Assembly (NCBI RefSeq): GCF_900108225.1
Contig: NZ_FNUZ01000002.1
Coordinates: 746,501-810,500, forward strand
Direction of reading: 5' to 3'
Origin: Thalassococcus halodurans
GTDB taxonomy: Bacteria; Pseudomonadota; Alphaproteobacteria; Rhodobacterales; Rhodobacteraceae
Length of the DNA stretch: 64,000 bases
Shown here in pieces: positions 26,331 to 34,530 of this stretch. The notes below the pieces were generated by a model, which did no database searches, was not told the DNA's origin, and was given only the letters and a program-made list of their open reading frames with translations. Numbering within the stretch: position 1 is the stretch's first letter; every line of letters begins with the position of its first letter. The translations under genes and the position numbers were made by a program.

Positions 26331-27089
26331 CTAGGCCAGCACGCGGCGTAGACCGGCCTGAACACGCAGCAATTGGGACAGGTACAGGTCTTTCAATTCG
26401 CCTGCATCCAGCTGCACAGCCGCGACGCCAAGGTTCAACGCCGCCACCGTCCGTCCATGGGCGTTCAACACCGGCACGGCGATAGAACGTAGGCCCATCT
26501 CGATCTCTTGATCGATAATCTCGTAACCCTGCGACCTGACCTGTGTCAGGCGCGCCATGATCTCGTCGGGATCGGTCAGGCTGTTTGGTGTGCGCGGCGA
26601 CAGGTCGGATTGATCAATCACTGCACGCGCCTTTTCCTCTGGCAATGAGGCCAGCAAAACCCGCCCCATAGATGTGCAATGGGCTGGCAGGCGCGATCCG
26701 GGCATCAGGCCGATGGACATCACCCGTTTCTGGGCTGCCCGCGCAATGTAGACGATCTCGGTCTCGTCCAACAAAGCGACAGACACCGATTGCGCGACCT
26801 GTTCGGAAAGCTGGTCCAACCAAGGCTGCACGATCTGCGGCAAAGGTAACGCCGACAGCGCCCCCATGCCCAACCGCAACACCCGCGCCGTCAGTTGGAA
26901 ATACTTCCCGTCGTAATCGGCATAGCCAAGTTCATGCAGCGTCAGCAAACACCGCCGCGACGTGGACCGGTCCAACCCTGTGCGCGCCGCTGCCTCAGAT
27001 ACGGAAAGACGGGGATGATCGGCGTTGAATGCCTCGATCACCCGCAATCCCTTAGCCAAAGAGCCAACAAAGTCTGTTCTGTTCACCAT
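26331..27089 (-). CDS. pcaR: IclR-family regulator of the beta-ketoadipate pathway (PcaR/PcaU/PobR type)
   Basis: A 252-residue regulator with an N-terminal winged helix (LSVSEAAARTGLDRSTSRRCLLTLHELGYADY, about residues 27-58) and an IclR effector domain with GLMPGSRLPAHCTSMGRVLLA, the pattern of the PcaR/PcaU/PobR subfamily. It starts at ATG 27089 and is divergent from pcaIJF 110 bases away, so it very likely activates them with beta-ketoadipate or protocatechuate as signal. The start codon lies within the palindrome GTTCAC-CAT-GTGAAC, which could be an autoregulatory site. A longer frame reaches 27134, but MVNRTDF is the family-like start. Confidence 0.85.
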   Translation of the reverse strand: MVNRTDFVGSLAKGLRVIEAFNADHPRLSVSEAAARTGLDRSTSRRCLLTLHELGYADYDGKYFQLTARVLRLGMGALSALPLPQIVQPWLDQLSEQVAQSVSVALLDETEIVYIARAAQKRVMSIGLMPGSRLPAHCTSMGRVLLASLPEEKARAVIDQSDLSPRTPNSLTDPDEIMARLTQVRSQGYEIIDQEIEMGLRSIAVPVLNAHGRTVAALNLGVAAVQLDAGELKDLYLSQLLRVQAGLRRVLA

Positions 27090-27095
27090 GTGAAC
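27081..27095. promoter_or_regulatory. palindrome over the pcaR start codon
   Basis: GTTCAC (27081-27086) and GTGAAC (27090-27095) flank the 3-base complement of the pcaR ATG. A perfect 6-bp inverted repeat here could let PcaR block its own gene. The pcaI promoter lies in the adjoining 100 bases. Confidence 0.4.
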
Positions 27096-27198
27096 ACGCG
27101 ATATCAGATTTCGAACAAAGTTCAATATGCGCACAGATTTCCTTAACCGCGTCCACGCCCTGCCCTAAACCTTGCGCAAAGCAAAAGGAGAACCGGCA

Positions 27199-27906
27199 AT
27201 GGACAAATCATGTGCATCCGCCGCCGAGGCCGTCGCCTGCATCCCTGACGGGGCGACAGTGATGATCGGCGGGTTTGGCGGGTCTGGTGGCCCGATCGAA
27301 CTTATTCACGCGTTGATCGATAAGGGCGCGAAGAACCTGACAGTGATCAACAACAACGCGGGCAACGGCGATGTGGGCCTTGCGGCGATGATCCGCGAAG
27401 ACATGGTCGGAAAGCTGATCTGTTCCTTCCCCAAAAGCAAAGACCCGCGTGCGTTTACCGAACGCTATCTGGACGGCAAGATCGAGCTTGAGCTTGTTCC
27501 GCAAGGCACGCTGGCCGAGCGTATCCGTGCAGGCGGCGCAGGCATTCCCGCGTTCTACACACCGACCAGCTACGGCACCGATCTGGCCAAGGGCAAACCA
27601 GTAGGCGATTTTGATGGCCGTTCCTATGTGCAGGAACGCTGGCTGAAAGCCGACTTTGCCTTAGTAAAGGGCGAATTGGGCGATCCGATGGGCAACATGA
27701 CTTACCGACTGGCGGCGCGGAACTTTAACCCGCTGATGTGTATGGCCGCGCGCCACACCATCGCGCAGGTGACCAAGCTTGTGCCTGCTGGCGGCATTGA
27801 CCCCGAACAGGTCATCACCCCCGGCATCTTCGTCAATTCCATCGTCGAAATCGCCAACCCACAGCAGGAAGAAGTGCTGAACCGCGAAGGAGCCGTATAC
27901 CCATGA
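27199..27906 (+). CDS. pcaI: 3-oxoadipate CoA-transferase subunit A
   Basis: Alpha subunit (235 residues) of the enzyme that moves CoA from succinyl-CoA to 3-oxoadipate, the penultimate step of protocatechuate/catechol breakdown to succinyl-CoA and acetyl-CoA. The family's MIGGFGGSGGPIELIHALI (about residues 22-40) and INNNAGNGDVGL (about 50-61) segments are clear. AAGGAG precedes the ATG at 27199. Its stop overlaps the pcaJ start (ATGA), as usual for the two subunits, and pcaF follows. Confidence 0.95.
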   Translation: MDKSCASAAEAVACIPDGATVMIGGFGGSGGPIELIHALIDKGAKNLTVINNNAGNGDVGLAAMIREDMVGKLICSFPKSKDPRAFTERYLDGKIELELVPQGTLAERIRAGGAGIPAFYTPTSYGTDLAKGKPVGDFDGRSYVQERWLKADFALVKGELGDPMGNMTYRLAARNFNPLMCMAARHTIAQVTKLVPAGGIDPEQVITPGIFVNSIVEIANPQQEEVLNREGAVYP

Positions 27907-28583
27907 CCGATTTCGCAGAGATCAAGCTGAGCAACGCGCAAATCGCGTGGCGCGCGGCGCAAGACATTGAAGACGGCGCTTATGTGAACCTTGGCATCGG
28001 CTTTCCTGAAATGGTGGCCCAGTATCAGGTCGAAGGTCGGGAAGCGATCTATCATACCGAAAACGGCGTTCTGAACTTCGGTGCCGCCCCTGCCGAGGGC
28101 GAAGAAGACTGGGACCTGATCAACGCCGGTAAAAAGGCGATCACGCTGAAGGACGGTGCCGCGTTTTTCCACCATGCCGACAGCTTTGCCATGGTCCGTG
28201 GCGGCCATCTGGACGTTGCCATCCTTGGCGCATTCCAAGTGGCGCAAAACGGTGATCTGGCTAACTGGTCGACCGGCAAAGGCGTGCCCGCCGTGGGCGG
28301 CGCGATGGACCTTGTTCATGGTGCAAAGCGTGTGGCGGTTGTCACCGATCACGTCACCAAGAAAGGTGATCCGAAACTGGTGGCCGAATGCACCATGCCG
28401 CTGACGGGCGTTGGCTGCGTGACCCGCGTTTACACCAGCCTTGCTGTGATTGATATCGAGGACGGGCATTTCGTTCTGCGTGAAAAGCTGCCACAGATTT
28501 CGCTAGAGGAATTGCAGGCCGTTACAGGTGGCGAGTTGAAGGTGCAAGGCACCGTCGCCGATCTGATCGTGCCAGAACTGTAA
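27903..28583 (+). CDS. pcaJ: 3-oxoadipate CoA-transferase subunit B
   Basis: Beta subunit (226 residues). The catalytic glutamate is E53 in YHTENGVLNFG, which forms the glutamyl-CoA thioester in family I CoA-transferases. Other conserved parts are VNLGIGFPEMVAQY (28-41) and the DLVHGAKRVAVVTDHVTKKG stretch. It overlaps pcaI by 4 bases and is followed by pcaF after 11 bases, so the three are one operon under the divergent pcaR. Confidence 0.95.
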   Translation: MTDFAEIKLSNAQIAWRAAQDIEDGAYVNLGIGFPEMVAQYQVEGREAIYHTENGVLNFGAAPAEGEEDWDLINAGKKAITLKDGAAFFHHADSFAMVRGGHLDVAILGAFQVAQNGDLANWSTGKGVPAVGGAMDLVHGAKRVAVVTDHVTKKGDPKLVAECTMPLTGVGCVTRVYTSLAVIDIEDGHFVLREKLPQISLEELQAVTGGELKVQGTVADLIVPEL

Positions 28584-28594
28584 GGGGGATAATC

Positions 28595-29797
28595 ATGACC
28601 GACGTATATATTTGCGACTATATTCGCACGCCCATCGGCCGCTTTGGCGGTACACTTTCCAGCGTACGCGCAGACGATCTGGGTGCGATCCCGATCAAGG
28701 CATTGATGGCCAAGCACGACATCGACTGGTCCGCTGTTGATGAGGTGATCTATGGCTGTGCCAACCAAGCAGGTGAAGACAACCGCAACGTGGCGCGCAT
28801 GTCTGCCCTGCTGGCGGGTCTGCCTGAATCCGTACCCGGCACAACGATGAACCGCCTTTGCGGCTCTGGCATGGACGCGCTGATCACAGCCGCGCGTGCG
28901 ATCAAGGCCGGTGAGGCCGAAATGATGATCGCTGGCGGTGTGGAAAGCATGACACGCGCGCCGTTTGTGATGCCCAAGGCGACAAGCGCCTTCAGCCGCG
29001 CCAACGAAGTTTTCGACACCACCATTGGCTGGCGTTTCGTCAACAAGCTGATGAAGGCGCAGTATGGCGTCGACAGCATGCCTGAGACCGCTGAAAACGT
29101 GGCCGAAGATTTCAACATCTCGCGCGAAGATCAGGATGCTTTCGCTGCCCGTTCGCAGGCCAAAGCAGGTGCTGCGATCGAAAACGGTCGTCTGGCGCAG
29201 GAAATCACGCCTGTGACGATCCCGCAGCGCAAAGGCGACCCGATCATCTTTGACACCGATGAACACCCCCGCCCGGGCACGACGGCGGACAAGCTGGCCA
29301 AGCTGCCAGCGCCGTTCCGTGAAGGTGGCTCGGTCACAGCGGGCAACGCGTCTGGCGTCAACGATGGTGCAGCCGCGTTGATCGTGGCGTCCGAGGCGGC
29401 GGTCAAGGCGCATGGTCTGACACCCATCGCCCGCGTTATGGGCGGTGCCACAGCCGGTGTCGCGCCGCGCATCATGGGCTTTGGTCCTGCCCCTGCGTCC
29501 AAGAAACTGATGGCGCGTCTGGGCCTGACGCCCAAGGATTTTGACGTGATCGAACTGAACGAAGCCTTCGCGTCGCAAGGTCTGGCGACACTGCGTGATC
29601 TGGGCATCGACGATGACGACGCACGCGTTAACCCGAACGGTGGCGCGATTGCGCTTGGCCATCCGCTGGGCATGTCCGGCGCACGCATCAGCGGCACCGC
29701 CGCGCTTGAGCTGCAAAACACCGGCGGTCGCTACGCCCTTGCCACGATGTGCATCGGCGTCGGCCAAGGTATCGCCGTCGCGCTGGAACGCGCCTAA
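28595..29797 (+). CDS. pcaF: 3-oxoadipyl-CoA thiolase
   Basis: A 400-residue thiolase that splits 3-oxoadipyl-CoA to succinyl-CoA and acetyl-CoA. Active residues are visible: nucleophile Cys89 in TTMNRLCGSGMDA, His in ALGHPLGMSGAR and the second Cys in MCIGVGQG close to the C-terminus, with NVNGGAIALGHP-like context (here NPNGGAIALGHP). The start YICDYIRTPIGRFGG is that of the PcaF branch. Last gene of pcaIJF; upstream pathway genes (pcaHG, pcaB, pcaC, pcaD) are not in this window. Confidence 0.94.
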   Translation: MTDVYICDYIRTPIGRFGGTLSSVRADDLGAIPIKALMAKHDIDWSAVDEVIYGCANQAGEDNRNVARMSALLAGLPESVPGTTMNRLCGSGMDALITAARAIKAGEAEMMIAGGVESMTRAPFVMPKATSAFSRANEVFDTTIGWRFVNKLMKAQYGVDSMPETAENVAEDFNISREDQDAFAARSQAKAGAAIENGRLAQEITPVTIPQRKGDPIIFDTDEHPRPGTTADKLAKLPAPFREGGSVTAGNASGVNDGAAALIVASEAAVKAHGLTPIARVMGGATAGVAPRIMGFGPAPASKKLMARLGLTPKDFDVIELNEAFASQGLATLRDLGIDDDDARVNPNGGAIALGHPLGMSGARISGTAALELQNTGGRYALATMCIGVGQGIAVALERA

Positions 29798-29902
29798 GCA
29801 TATTGCTGCCCTGTTCACTGCAGGGCGGCGAAAACCCTTGATCCCCCGAATATACTCAATCATATTCGCATGTAAGAATTTTATGCGATTTGGGAGGATC
29901 AC

Positions 29903-30811
29903 ATGACAATTACACGCCGACGCCTTTTGAAAACCAGCGCTGGTCTTCTGGCCGCGACTGCTGCCCCGCGGTTTGCCATTGCCGAAACCGCCGCCGGAAC
30001 CGGCACTGTGACGTCGCTCAGCGATGGCTCCCTGACGCTTCCTGCCAGCATGATTATCGGCGACACACCGATGAATCAGGTGCAACCCATTCTGGACAAA
30101 TACAACGTCTCGTCCGAGGCCTTCACGCCACCCTGCAACCTGACGCTTTATCAGGATGGCGAACGCACGGTTCTGTTCGATGCCGGTTCCGGACTGGAGT
30201 TCATGGCCAGCGCGGGCCAGATCCACGACAGTCTGGATGCCGTTGGCCTGAGTGCGGATGACGTCACCGACATCGTGTTCACCCACGCCCACCCAGACCA
30301 TCTGTGGGGCCTGCTGGATGATTTCGGCGATATCGCCTTTTCCGAGGCCACGTTCCATATCGGCCGCAAGGAATTCGAATACTGGAGTGATCCGGAAACC
30401 ATCAACACAATCGGTGAGGCCCGCGTGCCTTTTGCCGTCGGCGCAAAACGTCGCTTGGATGAAATCGCTGACGTCGTCCAGTTGTTCGAGGATCAGGACC
30501 AGATCCTGCCGAACGTGACCGCCATGGCCAGCTACGGGCACACGCCTGGCCATATGTCGTTCATGATTGATGGCGAGGCAGGCAATGCCTTTGTCATCGG
30601 CGATGCCATCGGCAACCACCATATCGCCTTTGCCCGCCCTGACCTGCCCTCTGGCAGCGACCAGAACGCAGAGGAAGGCATCCAGACACGCGTCGCGATG
30701 ATGGATATGTTGGCCGCAGACAATGTTCCGATCATCGGGTTCCACCTGCCTGACGGCGGTATGGGCCGCGTTGTGCGCGATGGCGATGGCTACGTCTTTA
30801 ACGCCGAATAA
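29903..30811 (+). CDS. Tat-exported metallo-beta-lactamase-fold hydrolase
   Basis: A 302-residue protein with a twin-arginine signal (TRRRLLKTSAGLLAATAAPRFAIA), so it folds with its metals before export to the periplasm. The metal motif HAHPDH is at about residues 128-133, with HTPGH (about 213-217) and the bridging aspartate in IGDAIGNHH (about 233). It is of the type that hydrolyses lactones, thioesters or organophosphates; the substrate cannot be told. GGGAGG precedes the ATG. It stands alone between pcaF and a convergent membrane protein gene; any link to aromatic breakdown is only by position. Confidence 0.88.
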   Translation: MTITRRRLLKTSAGLLAATAAPRFAIAETAAGTGTVTSLSDGSLTLPASMIIGDTPMNQVQPILDKYNVSSEAFTPPCNLTLYQDGERTVLFDAGSGLEFMASAGQIHDSLDAVGLSADDVTDIVFTHAHPDHLWGLLDDFGDIAFSEATFHIGRKEFEYWSDPETINTIGEARVPFAVGAKRRLDEIADVVQLFEDQDQILPNVTAMASYGHTPGHMSFMIDGEAGNAFVIGDAIGNHHIAFARPDLPSGSDQNAEEGIQTRVAMMDMLAADNVPIIGFHLPDGGMGRVVRDGDGYVFNAE

Positions 30812-30826
30812 ACACTCGGCTTCAGG

Positions 30827-30856
30827 ATGCCCGTCAGGCGGCCGGCCTACGGGCAT
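30827..30856. terminator. hairpin between convergent genes
   Basis: ATGCCCGT (30827-30834) pairs with ACGGGCAT (30849-30856); the right arm overlaps the end of the membrane protein gene on the minus strand. It probably ends transcription of the hydrolase gene (TTCC follows, no strong U-run). Confidence 0.45.
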
Positions 30857-31530
30857 TCCTTTGGAAGATATGGATTTCGTTGCAAATCAAGCGGTTCAAA
30901 GCGCATCTTCAGCTTTGACCAGTTGTAGTGCGACGGCTCATTGTCCGGCGCAACCAGAATGGCGTGATAGGCCCAGATATGCGACCTGCTTTTTGCAGTG
31001 CTCACGATGAAGGGCAAACGCATATCCGCGAGACGCGTCAACAGCTTTGTGTAGTCGGTGCCCACCGGTGCGATGATACAAGCCGCTTCTAGGTCCACTG
31101 CAACGCCCCGATGCGTGTACATGGCAAATGCATGTGCCCAAGACCACGCCGCCAGCAAAACCAGAACCAAACCGGCCTTTCCCGTGCCACCTAGAAATTC
31201 GGTTCTGCGCGCCACCACATTGGCGCACATCCGGACAAACGCCGCCAAACCAGCGGCTACGAACAAGACGATGGCAGCCTCTGCCCGTGTCCCAGCGCCC
31301 GAAACAAGAAATGCAGCGATTGCACCACCGATCAAAACGCCGAAAGCCAGAAAAAAGAGCAGCTTAAAGGCCCACGTCTTCCCTGCCTCTTTGGATTGGA
31401 AAACCAAAGCCGCCAACAACAACAGAACAGCCGAAACGGCCAAACCAATCGCCCAAGTGCTTGATCCGATTGAAAACCAACTGCTGATCCAAAATGCGGT
31501 AATGGCCGTTGGCGCGACTGCCCTGATCAA
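30847..31530 (-). CDS. hypothetical membrane protein, four N-terminal helices and soluble tail
   Basis: A 227-residue protein with about four hydrophobic helices (roughly residues 5-42, 55-77, 83-103, 117-137) followed by a soluble C-terminal domain of about 85 residues with VDLEAACIIAPVGTDYTKLLTRL and ending LQRNPYLPKECP. No family recognised. The start is a TTG at 31530 with GGAGTG about 9 bases before it; no in-frame ATG lies close. It is convergent with the Tat-exported hydrolase and lies downstream of the sox terminator. Coding is supported by its hydrophobic pattern and by GC codon bias. Confidence 0.65.
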   Translation of the reverse strand: MIRAVAPTAITAFWISSWFSIGSSTWAIGLAVSAVLLLLAALVFQSKEAGKTWAFKLLFFLAFGVLIGGAIAAFLVSGAGTRAEAAIVLFVAAGLAAFVRMCANVVARRTEFLGGTGKAGLVLVLLAAWSWAHAFAMYTHRGVAVDLEAACIIAPVGTDYTKLLTRLADMRLPFIVSTAKSRSHIWAYHAILVAPDNEPSHYNWSKLKMRFEPLDLQRNPYLPKECP

Positions 31531-31622
31531 AATCCCACTCCAAAGAGCCTAGAAAACACGCGCGACCGTCGCAGACCGCGCATCTTCTTGTCTAGGTCGA
31601 AACCACCCCGCCTGACCGGATG

Positions 31623-31660
31623 CCAATAAAAACCGCGCCCGACGGAGACATCGGGCGCGG
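31623..31660 (-). terminator. rho-independent terminator of the sox cluster
   Basis: On the minus strand CCGCGCCCGA (31651-31660 read in reverse) pairs with TCGGGCGCGG (31633-31642) in a perfect 10-bp stem with an 8-base loop, followed by TTTTTATTGG. It lies 27 bases after the last sox gene. Confidence 0.9.
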
Positions 31661-31686
31661 CATGTCGTTCAGCTCAGAGGGGAAAT

Positions 31687-32955
31687 CTAGCCGAACATGT
31701 CTTCTGTAATCGCGGTGTACCAGACCTCGGATTCCTCATAGGTCGCTTGACGCAGTCCCGCGTCTTCGCCTGTTTGGGAAATGAAGCCGTTAACTTTGGC
31801 GATCTTTTCTTCGGTCGCTTCATAGGTCGCGCCGACTTTCACACCGTCATTGGTGTCGATCAGCGACCAGCACGTGTTCGAGAAGCGTGCCGGGAACACC
31901 TTGGACCCTGTCAGCGCACCACGCACCGCGTTAGCGCAGACCTTGGCCTGAGAGTTGGCCGAGAAGCCGGACTTAGGCATATCGCCCTGCTGGCTGGAAT
32001 CACCCAGGACATAGATGTCAGGATCGGCTTTGGTCGACATGTCTGCGGCGTTGACCGGCGCCCAGTTGCCGTCTGTAACTGCAGCAGAATGGGCGATCTT
32101 GCCGGCCATCATTCCCGGAATGACGTTGACCACATCGGCCTTGATCACTTCGCCGTCGATATCAACGGTCATGTCCGCGACACTGACGCTGGTGTTTTCG
32201 CCACCGAAATCGGGACCGATCCGCGTGATCATGCCAGGGTAGTGCGAGTTCCAACCCTCTTCAAACAGACCCTGCTTCGAGAACTTTTCTTTCGGATCAG
32301 CGATGATGATCTTGGCGGTCGGGTTGTTGGCCTTCAGGTAATGCGCGACCATCGAAATCCGCTCATACGGTCCCGGCGGGCAGCGATAGGGGTTTGGCGG
32401 CGCAACCATGACATAGGTCCCGCCCTGCGGCATGGCCATGATCTGTGCTTTCAGAAGTTCGGTCTGCGAACCGCCCTTATAGGCATGGGGCATCGCGTTT
32501 TGTGCGGTGATATCCCAACCGGGAACCGATCCTTCGACGAAATCGATGCCAGGGCTGAGGATCAGCTTGTCATAGGGGACGCTTTCACCGCCGGCCAAAG
32601 CCACAGTTTTCGCATCACGATCCACGCCCACGGCATAGTCATGAACAACGTTGATCCCGTATTCACTGGCAAGCGTGCCATAGCTGTGACCGAGATCGTC
32701 ATACGTCTTGATCCCGCCCAGATAGAGGTTCGAGAAGAAGCAGGTGTAGTAGCGACGTGTGGGTTCGATCAGGGTAACGTCCACTTCACCCTTGCTGTCC
32801 TTGGCAATATAGCGCGCGGCTGTCGCACCGCCTGCACCACCACCGACAACAACGACACGCGGCTTACCGTGCGACGCGCCCATCACCATCGGAGCAGACA
32901 GCGTCGCGCTTGCTGCCGCAGCTGTTCCAATAAAATGTCTTCTATTCAGTTTCAT
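31687..32955 (-). CDS. soxF: SoxF, flavoprotein of flavocytochrome c sulfide dehydrogenase
   Basis: A 422-residue periplasmic FAD protein related to FccB that oxidises sulfide with a cytochrome c partner. A Tat signal (NRRHFIGTAAAASATLS) is followed by the FAD loop VVVGGGAGGATAA (about residues 36-48). Cys72 in RRYYTCFFSN is in the place of the cysteine that binds FAD covalently in FccB, and cysteines in YRCPPGPYER and NTCWSLI are in the positions of the redox disulfide. A GGAGG site lies before the ATG. Its monoheme cytochrome partner is the gene just upstream. Last gene of the cluster. Confidence 0.93.
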   Translation of the reverse strand: MKLNRRHFIGTAAAASATLSAPMVMGASHGKPRVVVVGGGAGGATAARYIAKDSKGEVDVTLIEPTRRYYTCFFSNLYLGGIKTYDDLGHSYGTLASEYGINVVHDYAVGVDRDAKTVALAGGESVPYDKLILSPGIDFVEGSVPGWDITAQNAMPHAYKGGSQTELLKAQIMAMPQGGTYVMVAPPNPYRCPPGPYERISMVAHYLKANNPTAKIIIADPKEKFSKQGLFEEGWNSHYPGMITRIGPDFGGENTSVSVADMTVDIDGEVIKADVVNVIPGMMAGKIAHSAAVTDGNWAPVNAADMSTKADPDIYVLGDSSQQGDMPKSGFSANSQAKVCANAVRGALTGSKVFPARFSNTCWSLIDTNDGVKVGATYEATEEKIAKVNGFISQTGEDAGLRQATYEESEVWYTAITEDMFG

Positions 32956-32989
32956 TTTAATCCTCCCTACGGATTTTGACCCCTGCTGA

Positions 32990-33334
32990 TTATTCAGTCT
33001 GTTGGGCCGTAAAATATGCAGCTAGGGCTGCAATCTCTTGATCGCCCAAACGGGACGCGATCATCTGCATGGCAGGATTTTCACGAAGCTTGCTGCGATA
33101 ATCAACCAACGCCAAGATAAAGGCCTCTGTCGGAAGATCTTTGATCGGCGGGATCGCATAATTGTCCGTCTCGCCGGTGTGACAGGTTAAACATTCCGAG
33201 GACAGGTATTCCCCATAATCCGGGTCACCTTCGATTGCGAAAATCGCATTTTCCTCGGCGGAAATGGGTGCCGCTAGGACACCCATTGCCATGATACTCG
33301 ATAGTGAACGTTTAAAGTTCATCGATACGATCAT
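32990..33334 (-). CDS. soxE: SoxE-like monoheme cytochrome c, partner of SoxF
   Basis: A 114-residue periplasmic cytochrome with a signal peptide (about residues 1-25) and one heme c motif, CLTCH (48-52). It is half the size of the diheme SoxE of Paracoccus and closer to the small c-type subunit of flavocytochrome c sulfide dehydrogenases. Its start overlaps the soxD stop (ATGA), so the two are coupled; an in-frame ATG 12 bases inside is also possible. It would take electrons from the SoxF flavin and pass them to the respiratory chain. Confidence 0.83.
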   Translation of the reverse strand: MIVSMNFKRSLSSIMAMGVLAAPISAEENAIFAIEGDPDYGEYLSSECLTCHTGETDNYAIPPIKDLPTEAFILALVDYRSKLRENPAMQMIASRLGDQEIAALAAYFTAQQTE

Positions 33335-34530
33335 TCCTTTCCTTCGGCATTGATGTAGGCAATCACCGCATCAATATCGTCTTGCTTCTTCAGACCGGCA
33401 AAGGACATTTTCGTGCCTTTCATGTAGGTCTTCGGGTTGGCAAGAAACGCGGACAGAGTTTCGTCGTTCCACACCATACCGTTGGCTTGTGCATCTGTGA
33501 ATGTCCCCGAGTATTTGAACCCGTCAACACCACCTACGGTCCGGCCATCAAGACCGTTCAGATGCGGACCAACCTTGTTGCTGGCACCTTCGCCGACTGC
33601 GTGGCACGCCTTACACTTGCGGAAGACCTTTTCGCCTGCCGCAACCAGTTCGGCATCACCGCCTGCCGCGTCATCCGCAGCAGGTGCCGCAGGAGCAGCC
33701 GGAGCCGTTTCCGCAGCAGCAACTTCTGTCGGTGCCGCAGTGCCTTCGGCAGCGGCTGCTGCCTCTTCACGACGTTTGCGCGCCGCAGCATCATCCGGCG
33801 TCACATCGACAACTGCGGCACGGCCCGTGATGTCCACGGCATCCTTACAGTTTTCCATGCAAACGTCGCCGGTAAAGGCCGTCAGCTCGATCTCTGCACG
33901 ATCATCGGGGTAGAAGTTTTCTTCGTTGGGCATGCGAACTTCGGTGAAGTTCTCGTTGCTCAGTTCAAAATCATCATCGACCAGATCGTTCAGATACAAC
34001 AGGTAGGCCGTAATCGCGTAGACGTCGTCATCTGACAAAGACTGTGCGTTGCCAAACGGCATTGCACGATGCACGTAGTCAAACACGGTAGACAGGTACG
34101 GCCAATAGGACCCGATCGTTTTGACCGGACGATCGTTTGTCAGCGTTCCCTGACCACCAGCCAGAACCGGCCAGCGACCAACAGCTTCGCCAAAGTCACC
34201 GTGGCACATGGCGCAGTTGTCGACGTAAAGCTCTTCCCCCGTCATCACATCACCGCTGCCCGGCGGCAGGCCCTGCCCGTCCGGACGCACGTCGATGTCC
34301 CAGGCTGCAACTTCGTCAGTTGTGGCCTCGCGCCCCAGCGAAAACTTGGCAGCCATGACACGCGCTGTGGCGTCCTTGGGTTCTTCCGCGTTTGCCGGTG
34401 CGACGGCGACGGCTTCACGCAAAGGCGCGGGCATATCCACGATGAACTGGTCAGCCAGAGTATAGGCCATAGCCATGACCGCGCCAGCGCCCCCTATTGC
34501 GGGTGCTAAAATGTTAAGAAATTTCGACAT
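33331..34530 (-). CDS. soxD: SoxD, diheme cytochrome c subunit of sulfane dehydrogenase
   Basis: A 399-residue cytochrome with an N-terminal signal/anchor (about residues 5-25) and two heme motifs, CAMCH (106-110) and CKACH (306-310). A CMENC pair (224-228) precedes an Ala/Glu/Pro-rich linker (about 250-290) that joins a cytochrome c2-like C-terminal domain. SoxD takes the electrons released by SoxC when the protein-bound sulfane sulfur is oxidised, which lets the cell produce sulfate with no sulfur deposits. The start at 34530 (MSKFLN) has AAGGGA upstream; it overlaps soxC by 17 bases. Confidence 0.92.
   Translation of the reverse strand: MSKFLNILAPAIGGAGAVMAMAYTLADQFIVDMPAPLREAVAVAPANAEEPKDATARVMAAKFSLGREATTDEVAAWDIDVRPDGQGLPPGSGDVMTGEELYVDNCAMCHGDFGEAVGRWPVLAGGQGTLTNDRPVKTIGSYWPYLSTVFDYVHRAMPFGNAQSLSDDDVYAITAYLLYLNDLVDDDFELSNENFTEVRMPNEENFYPDDRAEIELTAFTGDVCMENCKDAVDITGRAAVVDVTPDDAAARKRREEAAAAAEGTAAPTEVAAAETAPAAPAAPAADDAAGGDAELVAAGEKVFRKCKACHAVGEGASNKVGPHLNGLDGRTVGGVDGFKYSGTFTDAQANGMVWNDETLSAFLANPKTYMKGTKMSFAGLKKQDDIDAVIAYINAEGKE

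Noticed and set aside
29808-29826. Hairpin GCCCTG/CAGGGC after pcaF as a terminator
   Set aside because: Short stem with no U-run; may be chance.
28430-30856. 808-codon minus-strand ORF
   Set aside because: Antisense to pcaF and the Tat-exported hydrolase, both with complete motifs; product is rich in His/Arg/Gly with no domain.
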